DNA of 43,017 nt. Source: Myxococcales bacterium (GTDB lineage Bacteria > Myxococcota_A > Polyangia > Palsa-1104 > SHYY01). Under the pieces are notes generated by a model. It did not search any database and was not told where the DNA came from. It worked only from the letters and a program-made list of their open reading frames with translations. Shown piece by piece: positions 18,856 to 26,947 of the stretch. The number at the start of each line of letters is the position of its first letter. The stretch's first letter is position 1. The translations under genes were made by a program, and so were the position numbers. The DNA is taken from NCBI GenBank assembly GCA_023248875.1, contig JAHFDT010000004.1, forward strand, positions 1 through 43,017, in the 5' to 3' direction.

Positions 18856-19763
18856 TGCGCGTGGCAGCGATTGATATTGGGACCAATACTGTCCTGCTTC
18901 TCATCGCCGAGGTGCGCGGCGGTGAACTGATCCCGCTGCGCGAGCAGGCAGAGATCGTACGGCTCGGCGAAGGCGTCGACCAGACGCGTGAGCTCAACGT
19001 GGCCGCGGCCGAGCGCACGCTGGTGGTGCTGCGCCGCTACGGCGAAGAGCTGCGCGCTCATGAGGTCGATCGCGCGGCCGCGGTCGGCACGCAGGCCTTG
19101 CGCGAGGTGAGTCGAGGAGGAGCCTTCATCGCAGCCGCACGCGAAGCGCTCGGGTGCAACGTCGAGGTGATTGCCGGGGACCGGGAGGCGCGATTGTGTT
19201 GGCGCGCCGTGGCCGCAGCCTTTCCTCGACTCGGTCGCGGGCGACGCACGGTACTCGATATCGGTGGGGGATCGACCGAACTGCTCGTTGGAGGCGAACA
19301 GATCGAGCGGCTGGCGAGTGTGCCGATCGGCTCGGTGCGACTGACGGAGCGATTGCTCGAACATGATCCGCCCACCGAGGAGGAGCGCCACGCTCTGCGC
19401 AAGACGATCGATGCGGCACTCGCGACCTTGCCTACACCGGAAGGTCAGCTGATCGCCGTCGCGGGTACGGTCACCACGCTGTGCGCCATTTCGCTCGGCC
19501 TCGCCGACTACGATGGCGCCCGCGTGCACGGTCAACGTCTTGTGCGCACTGAAATCGATCGCATCGTGACGCAGCTCGGCGATCTGTCGCTCGAAGAGCG
19601 CAAGCGGACGCCCGGGCTGGATCCCCGACGGGCCGATGTCATTTACGCGGGCGGTGTGATCCTTAGTCGGGTCATGGCGCGCGGATCTTTCGACGAGGTG
19701 GTGGTCTCCGATCGTGGCATCCGCTGGGGCCTCGCCCACGAATTGGCCCACCTGGCCACCTGA
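18855..19763 (+). CDS. Ppx/GppA family phosphatase
   Basis: MRVAAIDIGTNTVLLLIAEV, VLDIGGGSTEL; start overlaps tolB stop (TAATG). Confidence 0.9.
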   Translation: MRVAAIDIGTNTVLLLIAEVRGGELIPLREQAEIVRLGEGVDQTRELNVAAAERTLVVLRRYGEELRAHEVDRAAAVGTQALREVSRGGAFIAAAREALGCNVEVIAGDREARLCWRAVAAAFPRLGRGRRTVLDIGGGSTELLVGGEQIERLASVPIGSVRLTERLLEHDPPTEEERHALRKTIDAALATLPTPEGQLIAVAGTVTTLCAISLGLADYDGARVHGQRLVRTEIDRIVTQLGDLSLEERKRTPGLDPRRADVIYAGGVILSRVMARGSFDEVVVSDRGIRWGLAHELAHLAT

Positions 19764-19865
19764 GTGACCGGCTACCGCATCGGCCAGTGGCCTGTTTTTT
19801 CGCCCTGTTTTACATAATTTCAAGCACTTAAGAATCTGGTCGAATTCTTGCTCGCCGGGTCGTCC

Positions 19866-20780
19866 ATGACTCAACGCTGGTGTTTTGCAGTCCTGTCTCT
19901 CCTCAGCGCTTGCGGTGCCGCACCCACTCCCGTCAGCGGCCCGGGTCAGGATGGTGGGACGGCGCCGGTGCCGTCCCAGGGGGATGCGGCAGCTGCGCCT
20001 CGCTGTGGCGACCGAACCTGCAACGGCACGGAGAACTGCGAAACCTGTCCCGGCGATTGTGGCGCCTGTCCCGCCTGCGGAGCCGCGCCCTCCTGCACGG
20101 ATGCCGTCGGTCTACCCTACCAGCCTGCCCTGCGAGCCGATCTCTGCCAGGGCGCGCACGAGAACAGTTCACTGCCCGACGGCAAGCCACCCTACACCGC
20201 CAACTGCGGACCGGCCAAACTCCGCCTGCGCCTCGCTTCGCTCGAGGCCACCAAGGGCAGCGGCAAAGCCTACTGCATCGTGCACGCTACCGATGGCACC
20301 ACCTCCGCGGTCGCCATTACCCCTAAGACCAAGGACCTGGATGACAAGGAGACCTTCTTTTTCAGCCCCGGCGTGGGGATGTTTTGGGGGAACAAGGAGT
20401 TGCAAAGGACCACCAACAATTTGACCATCACCTACAACTGTTTTCACGTGAAGAGCGATGCCTGGTCGAAAGTGCTCAGTACCCTGGGCGACTCAGCGAA
20501 CAAGAACGGGGGCGTGGCTGGAGACTATGGCTGGGCCTTCGCTGCTGGTGGGGCCAGCGCCGATGTGGCCGCCGCCGCGGTGCAGGCTGCGAGCGGCGAC
20601 GATCTGAAACTGAACGCGCAGCAGGTGATCAGCAAGGCGGATCTGCTCGACCTCACCAACGGCCGCAAATGGACACTGCAACAGGAGGGTGGCACCCACT
20701 GGTACAGCCTCTACCACTGGAACTGGCGGGTCACCGTGGAAGCGTGGGGCTGCGCGGACGCGATCTACGCGCCGAATTAA
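19866..20780 (+). CDS. Cys-rich lipoprotein
   Basis: MTQRWCFAVLSLLSACGAAP lipobox; CGDRTCNGTENCETCPGDCGACPACG. Confidence 0.7.
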   Translation: MTQRWCFAVLSLLSACGAAPTPVSGPGQDGGTAPVPSQGDAAAAPRCGDRTCNGTENCETCPGDCGACPACGAAPSCTDAVGLPYQPALRADLCQGAHENSSLPDGKPPYTANCGPAKLRLRLASLEATKGSGKAYCIVHATDGTTSAVAITPKTKDLDDKETFFFSPGVGMFWGNKELQRTTNNLTITYNCFHVKSDAWSKVLSTLGDSANKNGGVAGDYGWAFAAGGASADVAAAAVQAASGDDLKLNAQQVISKADLLDLTNGRKWTLQQEGGTHWYSLYHWNWRVTVEAWGCADAIYAPN

Positions 20781-20814
20781 ACACAATGCCGCTCACTGAG
20801 CGGCATTGCGTTTA
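20778..20814. terminator. Bidirectional hairpin terminator between convergent genes, stop codons in stem base
   Basis: taaacacaatgccgctcactgagcggcattgcgttta; one mismatch in a 17-bp stem; TAA of both convergent genes at its ends. Confidence 0.8.
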
Positions 20815-21963
20815 GCCCAGAATCATCTCCTCTTTCACCAGAGTTCCTTCCGCGAAGCGCGTCGGCCGCCAGGGGTCGAAAAAGGCCGGGCGCGCGCTAC
20901 CGGCGAGGAATTCGCCGTAGTACTTCGTTACGACCGGCGCCATCATGAACCCGTGGCCCACGAAGCCGCAGCATAGATAGAACCCGGGCACGCTGGGCGC
21001 TTCGCCGACGATCGGATTGCCATCGGGCGACACGTCGTAGGGGCCAGCCCACTGGCGCAGCACTTTTACCTGACTCAGGCGCGGCATCACCCGCACGAGT
21101 TCGCGCGCTACCTTGGTGAGAAACTGCAATCGCGATCCCATTTTCACGTGGCCATCATCATGATCTTCGACGCTGATGCCCGTGACGATCTCGCCGCGCA
21201 TCGACTGACTAAAGTAGAGGCCGCTCGAAAGGAGGCTCACCATCGGCTTCAAAAAGGGTTTCAGCGGCTCGGTCGATAGGATCTCGTGGCGGTGGGGGCG
21301 GTTGGGCAGTTCGATGCCGACGAGCTTCGCGACCTCGGGGCTCCAGGCGCCTGCGGCATTGACGATCCGCTGAGCGCGCACCTCTCCTCGTGAGGTCTGA
21401 ACGCGAAATCCAGCGCCGGTCGGCACAATCCTTTCCACGCTCGTAAAGGGGCAGATCGCGACCCCGCGCGCCGCCGCCTGGTTGGCGTAGCCCCACAGAA
21501 ACGGCCAGGGAAACACGATGCCATCGCGCGGATTGTGAGCCGCACAGACCAGCTCCGACACCTCCAGCTCCGGCACGATTCGTTTCGCTTCCGCTGGTGA
21601 GATGAGCCGCGTCGGAACACCGCAGCGATTCTGCAGCGCAATGTTTCGCTCCATGCGCGCGCGCTCCGCCTCGGCACGCGCGAGAAAAAGATAGCCACCC
21701 TGGCGCAGCCAGATATTGATCTTGAGCTCGCCTGCAAAGCGCTTGCACAGCTCGATCGACTCCTGCATGAGACGGATGTTGGTCTCGGTCGACCACTGCA
21801 TGCGGACGCCGCCGCCGTTGCGTCCCGAGGCGCCGTAGTTGAGGTAGCTGCGTTCCAGCACCACTACGTCGCGCACACCGTTTTTGGCCAAATGATAGGC
21901 AATGCCCAGCCCCATCACCCCGCCACCGACGATGAGAACATCGGTTTCGCGAGGTAGGCTCAT
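20812..21963 (-). CDS. FAD-dependent oxidoreductase (DAO/SoxB-like beta subunit)
   Basis: TDVLIVGGGVMGLGIAYHLAKNG, GASGRNGGGVR, VNAAGAWS. Confidence 0.85.
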   Translation of the reverse strand: MSLPRETDVLIVGGGVMGLGIAYHLAKNGVRDVVVLERSYLNYGASGRNGGGVRMQWSTETNIRLMQESIELCKRFAGELKINIWLRQGGYLFLARAEAERARMERNIALQNRCGVPTRLISPAEAKRIVPELEVSELVCAAHNPRDGIVFPWPFLWGYANQAAARGVAICPFTSVERIVPTGAGFRVQTSRGEVRAQRIVNAAGAWSPEVAKLVGIELPNRPHRHEILSTEPLKPFLKPMVSLLSSGLYFSQSMRGEIVTGISVEDHDDGHVKMGSRLQFLTKVARELVRVMPRLSQVKVLRQWAGPYDVSPDGNPIVGEAPSVPGFYLCCGFVGHGFMMAPVVTKYYGEFLAGSARPAFFDPWRPTRFAEGTLVKEEMILG

Positions 21964-22217
21964 CCCTCTTCGTCGCCGCGCGCCAGAGTGCCGAGTGCCA
22001 CCGCTGCGACGGGCGGGCGTGTGGTAAAGGGGACCGGCACGCAGCCGCGCTCTGCCAGGATGAACCCGCACAGGGCCATGCACTCTTTGCCCTGACAGGG
22101 CCCCGTGCCAAGTCCGGTGTAGCGCTTGACCTCCTCGAGATCGCGAAAGCCGAGGGCGAGCGCATGGCGGACATCGTCGAGCGTCACGTCTTCGCAACGG
22201 CAGACGATGGTTTTCAT
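21960..22217 (-). CDS. BFD-like [2Fe-2S]-binding small subunit
   Basis: MKTIVCRCEDVTLDDVRHAL...GTGPCQGKEC; ATGA overlaps on both sides. Confidence 0.85.
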   Translation of the reverse strand: MKTIVCRCEDVTLDDVRHALALGFRDLEEVKRYTGLGTGPCQGKECMALCGFILAERGCVPVPFTTRPPVAAVALGTLARGDEEG

Positions 22218-23491
22218 GCCAGCGACTCGGCCACCGCGCGCCCTACCGAATGGCCATGTGCTCGGGCCGCCTCCACGCCGACGAAGCCGCAGACATCGCC
22301 GCAGGCATAGACCTGGTCTACACGCGTCGCTCCCCTGCCATCGACGAGGCAGGCGAAGCCCCCCCCCTTCGCGCGCAACTCCACCGCGGCGCCGTGCTGA
22401 CGCGCCAATTCCGAAGCGGGCGCCGGTACCGCTGCCACCGCGACTCGATCGCACCTCACGCGGCGCCCGCCTTCCAGATCGAGGCCGCTCACCCAGAGCC
22501 GGCCCCGCGCGCGCAGGACGCGCTCGCTCGCGAGGTGCTCCACGTTCGATCCAGCGCTCGCCAGTGCCTCGGCCAGGGCATGCGCATAGGCCCCGTCTCC
22601 AAGGATCGCTGTACGTCCTGCGAGCTTCACCCGGTAGCGCGTGGCCAGCAGCCCCACCGCGCGCGCCGCCCAGATCCCCGGGCGATCGTTGTTCTCGAAC
22701 AGGGCGTTCACATCGTAGCTGCCCGTCGCATAGATGTAGCGCCGCGCCGTGAGTTTCGTCAGCACACCGCCGTCGTCGATGGCCAAGAGCCCGCCATCGT
22801 CCTCCGGATACCATGCGATCGCTGCCGCATGGCAGCGCAGTTCGACACCCACCGCACGTGCCTCTGCCGCGAGCGCGTCCGCAGCCGCGATGCCAAAACG
22901 AGGATGCGATAGCAGCGATCCTCCGGGTCGATCCTGCTCATCATAGACCACCACCGAGCGCTTCCCGTCTTGAGCACAGGTAAGCGCTGCGGCCAGCCCC
23001 GCGGGTCCGGCGCCGATCACCGCCACATCGACCTTTCGTCGTCGCCCAGAAGGCAGGGCAGCCAGCTCCCCTCCTCTCTCGGGCAGACGCCCGAGACCGC
23101 CGAGCCGATGGACCATCTTGCGCAAAAGCGCGTTGGCCGCTCGCGGCGAGGTGAACATCGTGTGGTGGTCCATCCCGCGCGGAAAAACCGCATCGGCAGC
23201 GCCCAGTAGGTCATGTTCGCCGGCCGGCCAGGAGTTCTGGTGCTCGATCCGCTGCCCTTCGCGCAGCGCGGTTTGGCACGCTTTGACATTCGGTTGGCCG
23301 TCGATGCGCATGAGACAGGCACCACAGTGACCCGCCAGGCAAAATGCGGCGCGCGGACGATGGTATTTCACCGATCGCGATAGCACCCGAACCCCGGCCG
23401 CCCATAGCCCCACCGCGACTGGCTCGCCCGCCACCGCACGCACTGCGCTTCCGTCGAGAAACACGGTGCAGTCGGGCACGCGGTCGCTCAT
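22214..23491 (-). CDS. 2Fe-2S ferredoxin-FAD/NAD oxidoreductase fusion (SoxA/HcnAB-like alpha subunit)
   Basis: N-terminal FCLAGHCGACLMRIDGQPNVKAC, then VAVIGAGPAGLAAALTCAQDG. Confidence 0.85.
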   Translation of the reverse strand: MSDRVPDCTVFLDGSAVRAVAGEPVAVGLWAAGVRVLSRSVKYHRPRAAFCLAGHCGACLMRIDGQPNVKACQTALREGQRIEHQNSWPAGEHDLLGAADAVFPRGMDHHTMFTSPRAANALLRKMVHRLGGLGRLPERGGELAALPSGRRRKVDVAVIGAGPAGLAAALTCAQDGKRSVVVYDEQDRPGGSLLSHPRFGIAAADALAAEARAVGVELRCHAAAIAWYPEDDGGLLAIDDGGVLTKLTARRYIYATGSYDVNALFENNDRPGIWAARAVGLLATRYRVKLAGRTAILGDGAYAHALAEALASAGSNVEHLASERVLRARGRLWVSGLDLEGGRRVRCDRVAVAAVPAPASELARQHGAAVELRAKGGGFACLVDGRGATRVDQVYACGDVCGFVGVEAARAHGHSVGRAVAESLA

Positions 23492-23550
23492 CGGAGCCGT
23501 TTATATCAAAGAAACGCGCCCAGCGCCCGCCACCGAGCTAGGATGGGAGG

Positions 23551-23943
23551 ATGAATCTCTCCCATCGCCTCCTGCCTCTCCTGCTCTTGGCTTGTGGTGC
23601 AACACCCCTGCCTCCGTACGACCTGGGAATGTCGGTGAGCGATCTACCCGGATCGCCCAGCGACGCTTCGGTCGCCGCCCCAGACCTATCGTCGCCCCCG
23701 ATGGATCTCGCTACCAAGCCGGACCTGGTAGGGCTGAAATCGGTCGGCCAGCCCTGCACCAATGACAACCAGTGCCTCCCGGATCTCTCGTGCATCACCC
23801 GCAATAATTTCGTCAATGGGGTGTGCGACAAGTCCAGGACCTGCACGATTCTGTGCATGAAAAGCCAGGAGTGCACCAGCAAGTTTGGTCCCAACTTCCA
23901 CTGCAACCAAGGCTGCGCCTTCAACAACTGCCAGCCGAATTAG
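23551..23943 (+). CDS. Small Cys-rich lipoprotein with D-L-x linker
   Basis: MNLSHRLLPLLLLACGATP; DLGMSVSDLPGSPSDASVAAPDLSSPPMDLATKPDLVG; stop TAG is TA plus first base of element B. Confidence 0.7.
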   Translation: MNLSHRLLPLLLLACGATPLPPYDLGMSVSDLPGSPSDASVAAPDLSSPPMDLATKPDLVGLKSVGQPCTNDNQCLPDLSCITRNNFVNGVCDKSRTCTILCMKSQECTSKFGPNFHCNQGCAFNNCQPN

Positions 23944-24101
23944 GGTCTGTCCTCAAAGTCCTCCCGTCGTCGGGCTCGTTCTCGCCGCGGCTCGCTTTGT
24001 CGCTCCTCGGTTGCCTACCGCCAGTAGGCGCCCTTGTCGCTCCGCGCGATCCGGGCTGCGAACTTCGCCCGACTCGGTCCGGACTTTGAGGACAGACCCT
24101 A
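23941..24101. mobile_element. MITE-like element B, long copy
   Basis: Same 21-bp perfect TIRs as 12792-12870; 82 bp of extra interior containing hairpin GCCTAC-CGCCA-GTAGGC flanked by direct repeat TTGTCGCTCC. Confidence 0.9.
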
Positions 24102-24752
24102 GAAATTCTGGTTGTCAAAGCGAAACAGCAGAAAATGCGGTTGCTCGGTCGTCGGACGCACCACCACTGCACCATCGCTGCTCGCACTGTTGCGATGGAT
24201 CTTGTGGCCGCCGTCGGCGCCATAACCGAAAGCAAACACTGAAATCGGCGCATCGAAGGCGAGCTGCGCCAGGATCCTGTCGACCAGGAGGGGCGGCGAG
24301 TAGGGCGTAAACTGATTGGCGTGGAGTTTCAAAGTGGCCACATAGTCGAGGGCTATGTCGGCGGTGTGCCAGCCTTCGCTCCAAGTGCCTCCTGGCAAGG
24401 GCGCGTCGAGCTCGGCCAGGGCGACCTTGGAGTTGAGCGTGAGGGTCGAATCGATGTTGATGAGCAGGCGATAGAAGTTTCCCTTCATCTCCACCTCGAG
24501 GATGAGGTGGTGGCTATTGGGCTGAGCACACTGCTGGTCTTGTGGGCGAACAATCGAGTAGAGCGTCCCATCAAGGCGACCGTAGAGCGCGGTGAGGGCA
24601 TTGCCAAACGAGGAGACACAAGGGTGCGGCGACGCGCGGTCGACGCTGGCATCGAAGCTGCTTGAATCGGCGACCGAATCGATGGGCGAACAGGCGGATG
24701 CCAGCAGGGGCGCGAGAAGCTGAACCGCGGCAGCGCCTAACCCGGAACGGAT
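24099..24752 (-). CDS. Putative lipoprotein with non-canonical (ATC?) start
   Basis: Frame extends upstream of the ATG at 24494 to (ATC)RSGLGAAAVQLLAPLLASACSPIDS; no ATG/GTG/TTG found in the extension I translated. Confidence 0.45.
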   Translation of the reverse strand: MRSGLGAAAVQLLAPLLASACSPIDSVADSSSFDASVDRASPHPCVSSFGNALTALYGRLDGTLYSIVRPQDQQCAQPNSHHLILEVEMKGNFYRLLINIDSTLTLNSKVALAELDAPLPGGTWSEGWHTADIALDYVATLKLHANQFTPYSPPLLVDRILAQLAFDAPISVFAFGYGADGGHKIHRNSASSDGAVVVRPTTEQPHFLLFRFDNQNF

Positions 24753-26080
24753 GCTTCCTCGATGCGCCGCCGACGTTTGCGCCCCCCGCGCCGCCGACGT
24801 CGGCGACGGCGCGGCTCACCATCCGGTGCCCCAGCCCCTTCCGTTTCGTTGCTCGGCACGCCCCCATGCATCGCATCCTGGAGCAGCGTGCGCCAGCGTT
24901 CGAGCTCGTCTTCGATCGCAAGACCGGGCTGAATCACCGGTGACAGCAGCTCAAACACCTCGAGCGCTTCCTTGAAATAGTCGCGCTGAACCAGGGCCAT
25001 CGGCCGACTGCGACGGCGGCGCGACGGCGCGAGGCGCCGCTGTGCAAACAGCATCTGGCGCGTGCGCTCACTGTCACGGCGGGATACACGAATCTGTTCG
25101 AACAGCGGGCGAATCCGTTCGTCGATCAGCAGCCCGATGTCGCGAATTACGTCGCCCGGACGATCCTCCCCCTCTTCGAATAGCTCCAGGCCGACGAACG
25201 GCGCACTGATCAGCGAAAGAAGCACCGCGTTCGATGGGAGGTAGCCACTGCGTACCCGCACATCGAGTCGATCGAGCCCATCCCACCACTGCTTGACCAC
25301 CACCGTGTCGGATCCCTCTCCGACCAACCGCCGATCGAGCTCAGGGACCAGCAGCGCTAGGACTCCGGTTTCGATCATCAGCTCCATCGAACGGCGTGCC
25401 GCCCCGCCGCGCAGGAGACGATAGAGCTCCTCCAGCACCCGTGGCGCCGCACACTTCGGAATCTCGCCCTTATGCGTCAGAATCGCATTCCAGGTCGCTG
25501 GCTCGACGGAGAAACTAAGTCGACCCGCAAATTTGATCGCCCGCAAGATACGCACTGGGTCTTCGCGGAAGCGGATATCGGGATCGCCGATGGTGAGCAC
25601 CGTCCGAGCCACCAGATCCGCCAAGCCCCCCACATAGTCGATCACCTGGTCGGCCTCGAGGTCATAGAACAGGCCATTGATGGTAAAATCGCGACGACGC
25701 GCGTCCTGCTCCGCGGAGCCGAACACGTTATCCCGCCGGATCAGAAGATCCGGCTCGGCACTCTCCTCCCCCGCCTCCAACTCCGACAGAGGATTAGCAC
25801 GGAAGGTGGCAGTTTCGATGATCTTGGGGCCAAAGAAAATGTGGGCCAACCGAAAGCGACGGCCGATGATCCGGCAATTGCGAAACAGATCCTTGATCTC
25901 CTGCGGAGTGGCACTGGTCGCGATATCAAAGTCCTTCGGAGTGCGCTCGAGCAAAAGATCGCGCACGCAGCCACCGACCAAATAGGCTTGGTATTTGTGC
26001 CCCACCAGCCGACGCACGATCTTTTCGGCATCGGCATCGATGAGCTCAGGCGGGATCGGCATCTGGCTGTTGGTTAACAC
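24737..26080 (-). CDS. pcnB: Poly(A) polymerase / tRNA nucleotidyltransferase family
   Basis: AYLVGGCVRDLLLERTPKDFDIATSATP, RRDFTINGLFYD, ARG/LYS-rich C-terminal tail. Confidence 0.88.
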   Translation of the reverse strand: MLTNSQMPIPPELIDADAEKIVRRLVGHKYQAYLVGGCVRDLLLERTPKDFDIATSATPQEIKDLFRNCRIIGRRFRLAHIFFGPKIIETATFRANPLSELEAGEESAEPDLLIRRDNVFGSAEQDARRRDFTINGLFYDLEADQVIDYVGGLADLVARTVLTIGDPDIRFREDPVRILRAIKFAGRLSFSVEPATWNAILTHKGEIPKCAAPRVLEELYRLLRGGAARRSMELMIETGVLALLVPELDRRLVGEGSDTVVVKQWWDGLDRLDVRVRSGYLPSNAVLLSLISAPFVGLELFEEGEDRPGDVIRDIGLLIDERIRPLFEQIRVSRRDSERTRQMLFAQRRLAPSRRRRSRPMALVQRDYFKEALEVFELLSPVIQPGLAIEDELERWRTLLQDAMHGGVPSNETEGAGAPDGEPRRRRRRRRGGRKRRRRIEEASVPG

Positions 26081-26118
26081 ACTGGGCGGGGCGCAGCAAA
26101 TGGGTTAGATGTGGGCCC

Positions 26119-26916
26119 ATGCGCGCCATCGAAGATGCGCTCGAACGCACCATCGATGTGCCCGAACGACCGCAGCGAATCGTGTCGCTGGTGCCCTCTG
26201 TGACCGAGCTACTGTTTGACCTGGGCGCTGGCGAGCAGCTGTGCGGTATCTCCAACTACTGCACCGAACCGCGTGGCGTACTGGATGGCCTGCCACGTAT
26301 TGGAGGGCAGAAGAATCCCGAAATCGATGCGATCCTTCGCCTCCAGCCCGATCTCGTCCTCGCGGTCAAAGAGGAGAACCTCGCCCGCGATGTGGCCGCG
26401 CTCGAGGCGCACCGCATCCCCGTTTACGTCGCAGACGTGCGCACCATCGAGGATGCGCTCGCGCTCATCGGTGAGATCGGCGATCTGGTCGACGCACCGC
26501 CGGGCCGACAGGCCGAATTGCGATCCCACGTGGCCGAGGGCGTCGCTGAGGCGCGCCGCATCGCTGCCGTCCCGCCACGCCGACTGTTCGTCCCAGTCTG
26601 GCGCGACCCCTGGATCACGATCTCGGCCGACACCTACATGCACGAGGTACTCCACGTCTGCGGAGGCGTGCCGCTGCGTCTCGGCCGCCCCGAACAGCGC
26701 TATCCCAAAGTGGAGCTCGACGAAGTTCTGGCTGCCCGGCCCGATCTCATCCTGCTTCCTGACGAGCCCTACGCCTTTGGTCCGAGCGACGTGGCAGAAC
26801 TGTCCAACATCGCTCCTACCACCATCGTCGATGGAAAACTACTCGGCTGGTATGGGCGCCGCACGGGAGAAATTGCTCCGCTCTCGCATCTCCTGCGCAA
26901 ACACGCGCTCCGTTGA
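26119..26916 (+). CDS. BtuF-like helical-backbone metal/cobalamin-binding protein without signal peptide
   Basis: PQRIVSLVPSVTELLFDLGAGEQLCGIS, ILRLQPDLVLA; N-terminus MRAIEDALERTIDVP is not a signal peptide. Confidence 0.8.
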   Translation: MRAIEDALERTIDVPERPQRIVSLVPSVTELLFDLGAGEQLCGISNYCTEPRGVLDGLPRIGGQKNPEIDAILRLQPDLVLAVKEENLARDVAALEAHRIPVYVADVRTIEDALALIGEIGDLVDAPPGRQAELRSHVAEGVAEARRIAAVPPRRLFVPVWRDPWITISADTYMHEVLHVCGGVPLRLGRPEQRYPKVELDEVLAARPDLILLPDEPYAFGPSDVAELSNIAPTTIVDGKLLGWYGRRTGEIAPLSHLLRKHALR

Positions 26917-26947
26917 CGACGTGACGATCTCCGACGACAATTTGGCG

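Noticed and set aside
19780-19805. ggccagtggcctgtttttt as an intrinsic terminator after ppx
   Set aside because: Stem of only four reliable pairs; too weak to call.
18807-19874. 355-aa minus-strand ORF
   Set aside because: Antisense to ppx/gppA, whose frame has clear family motifs.
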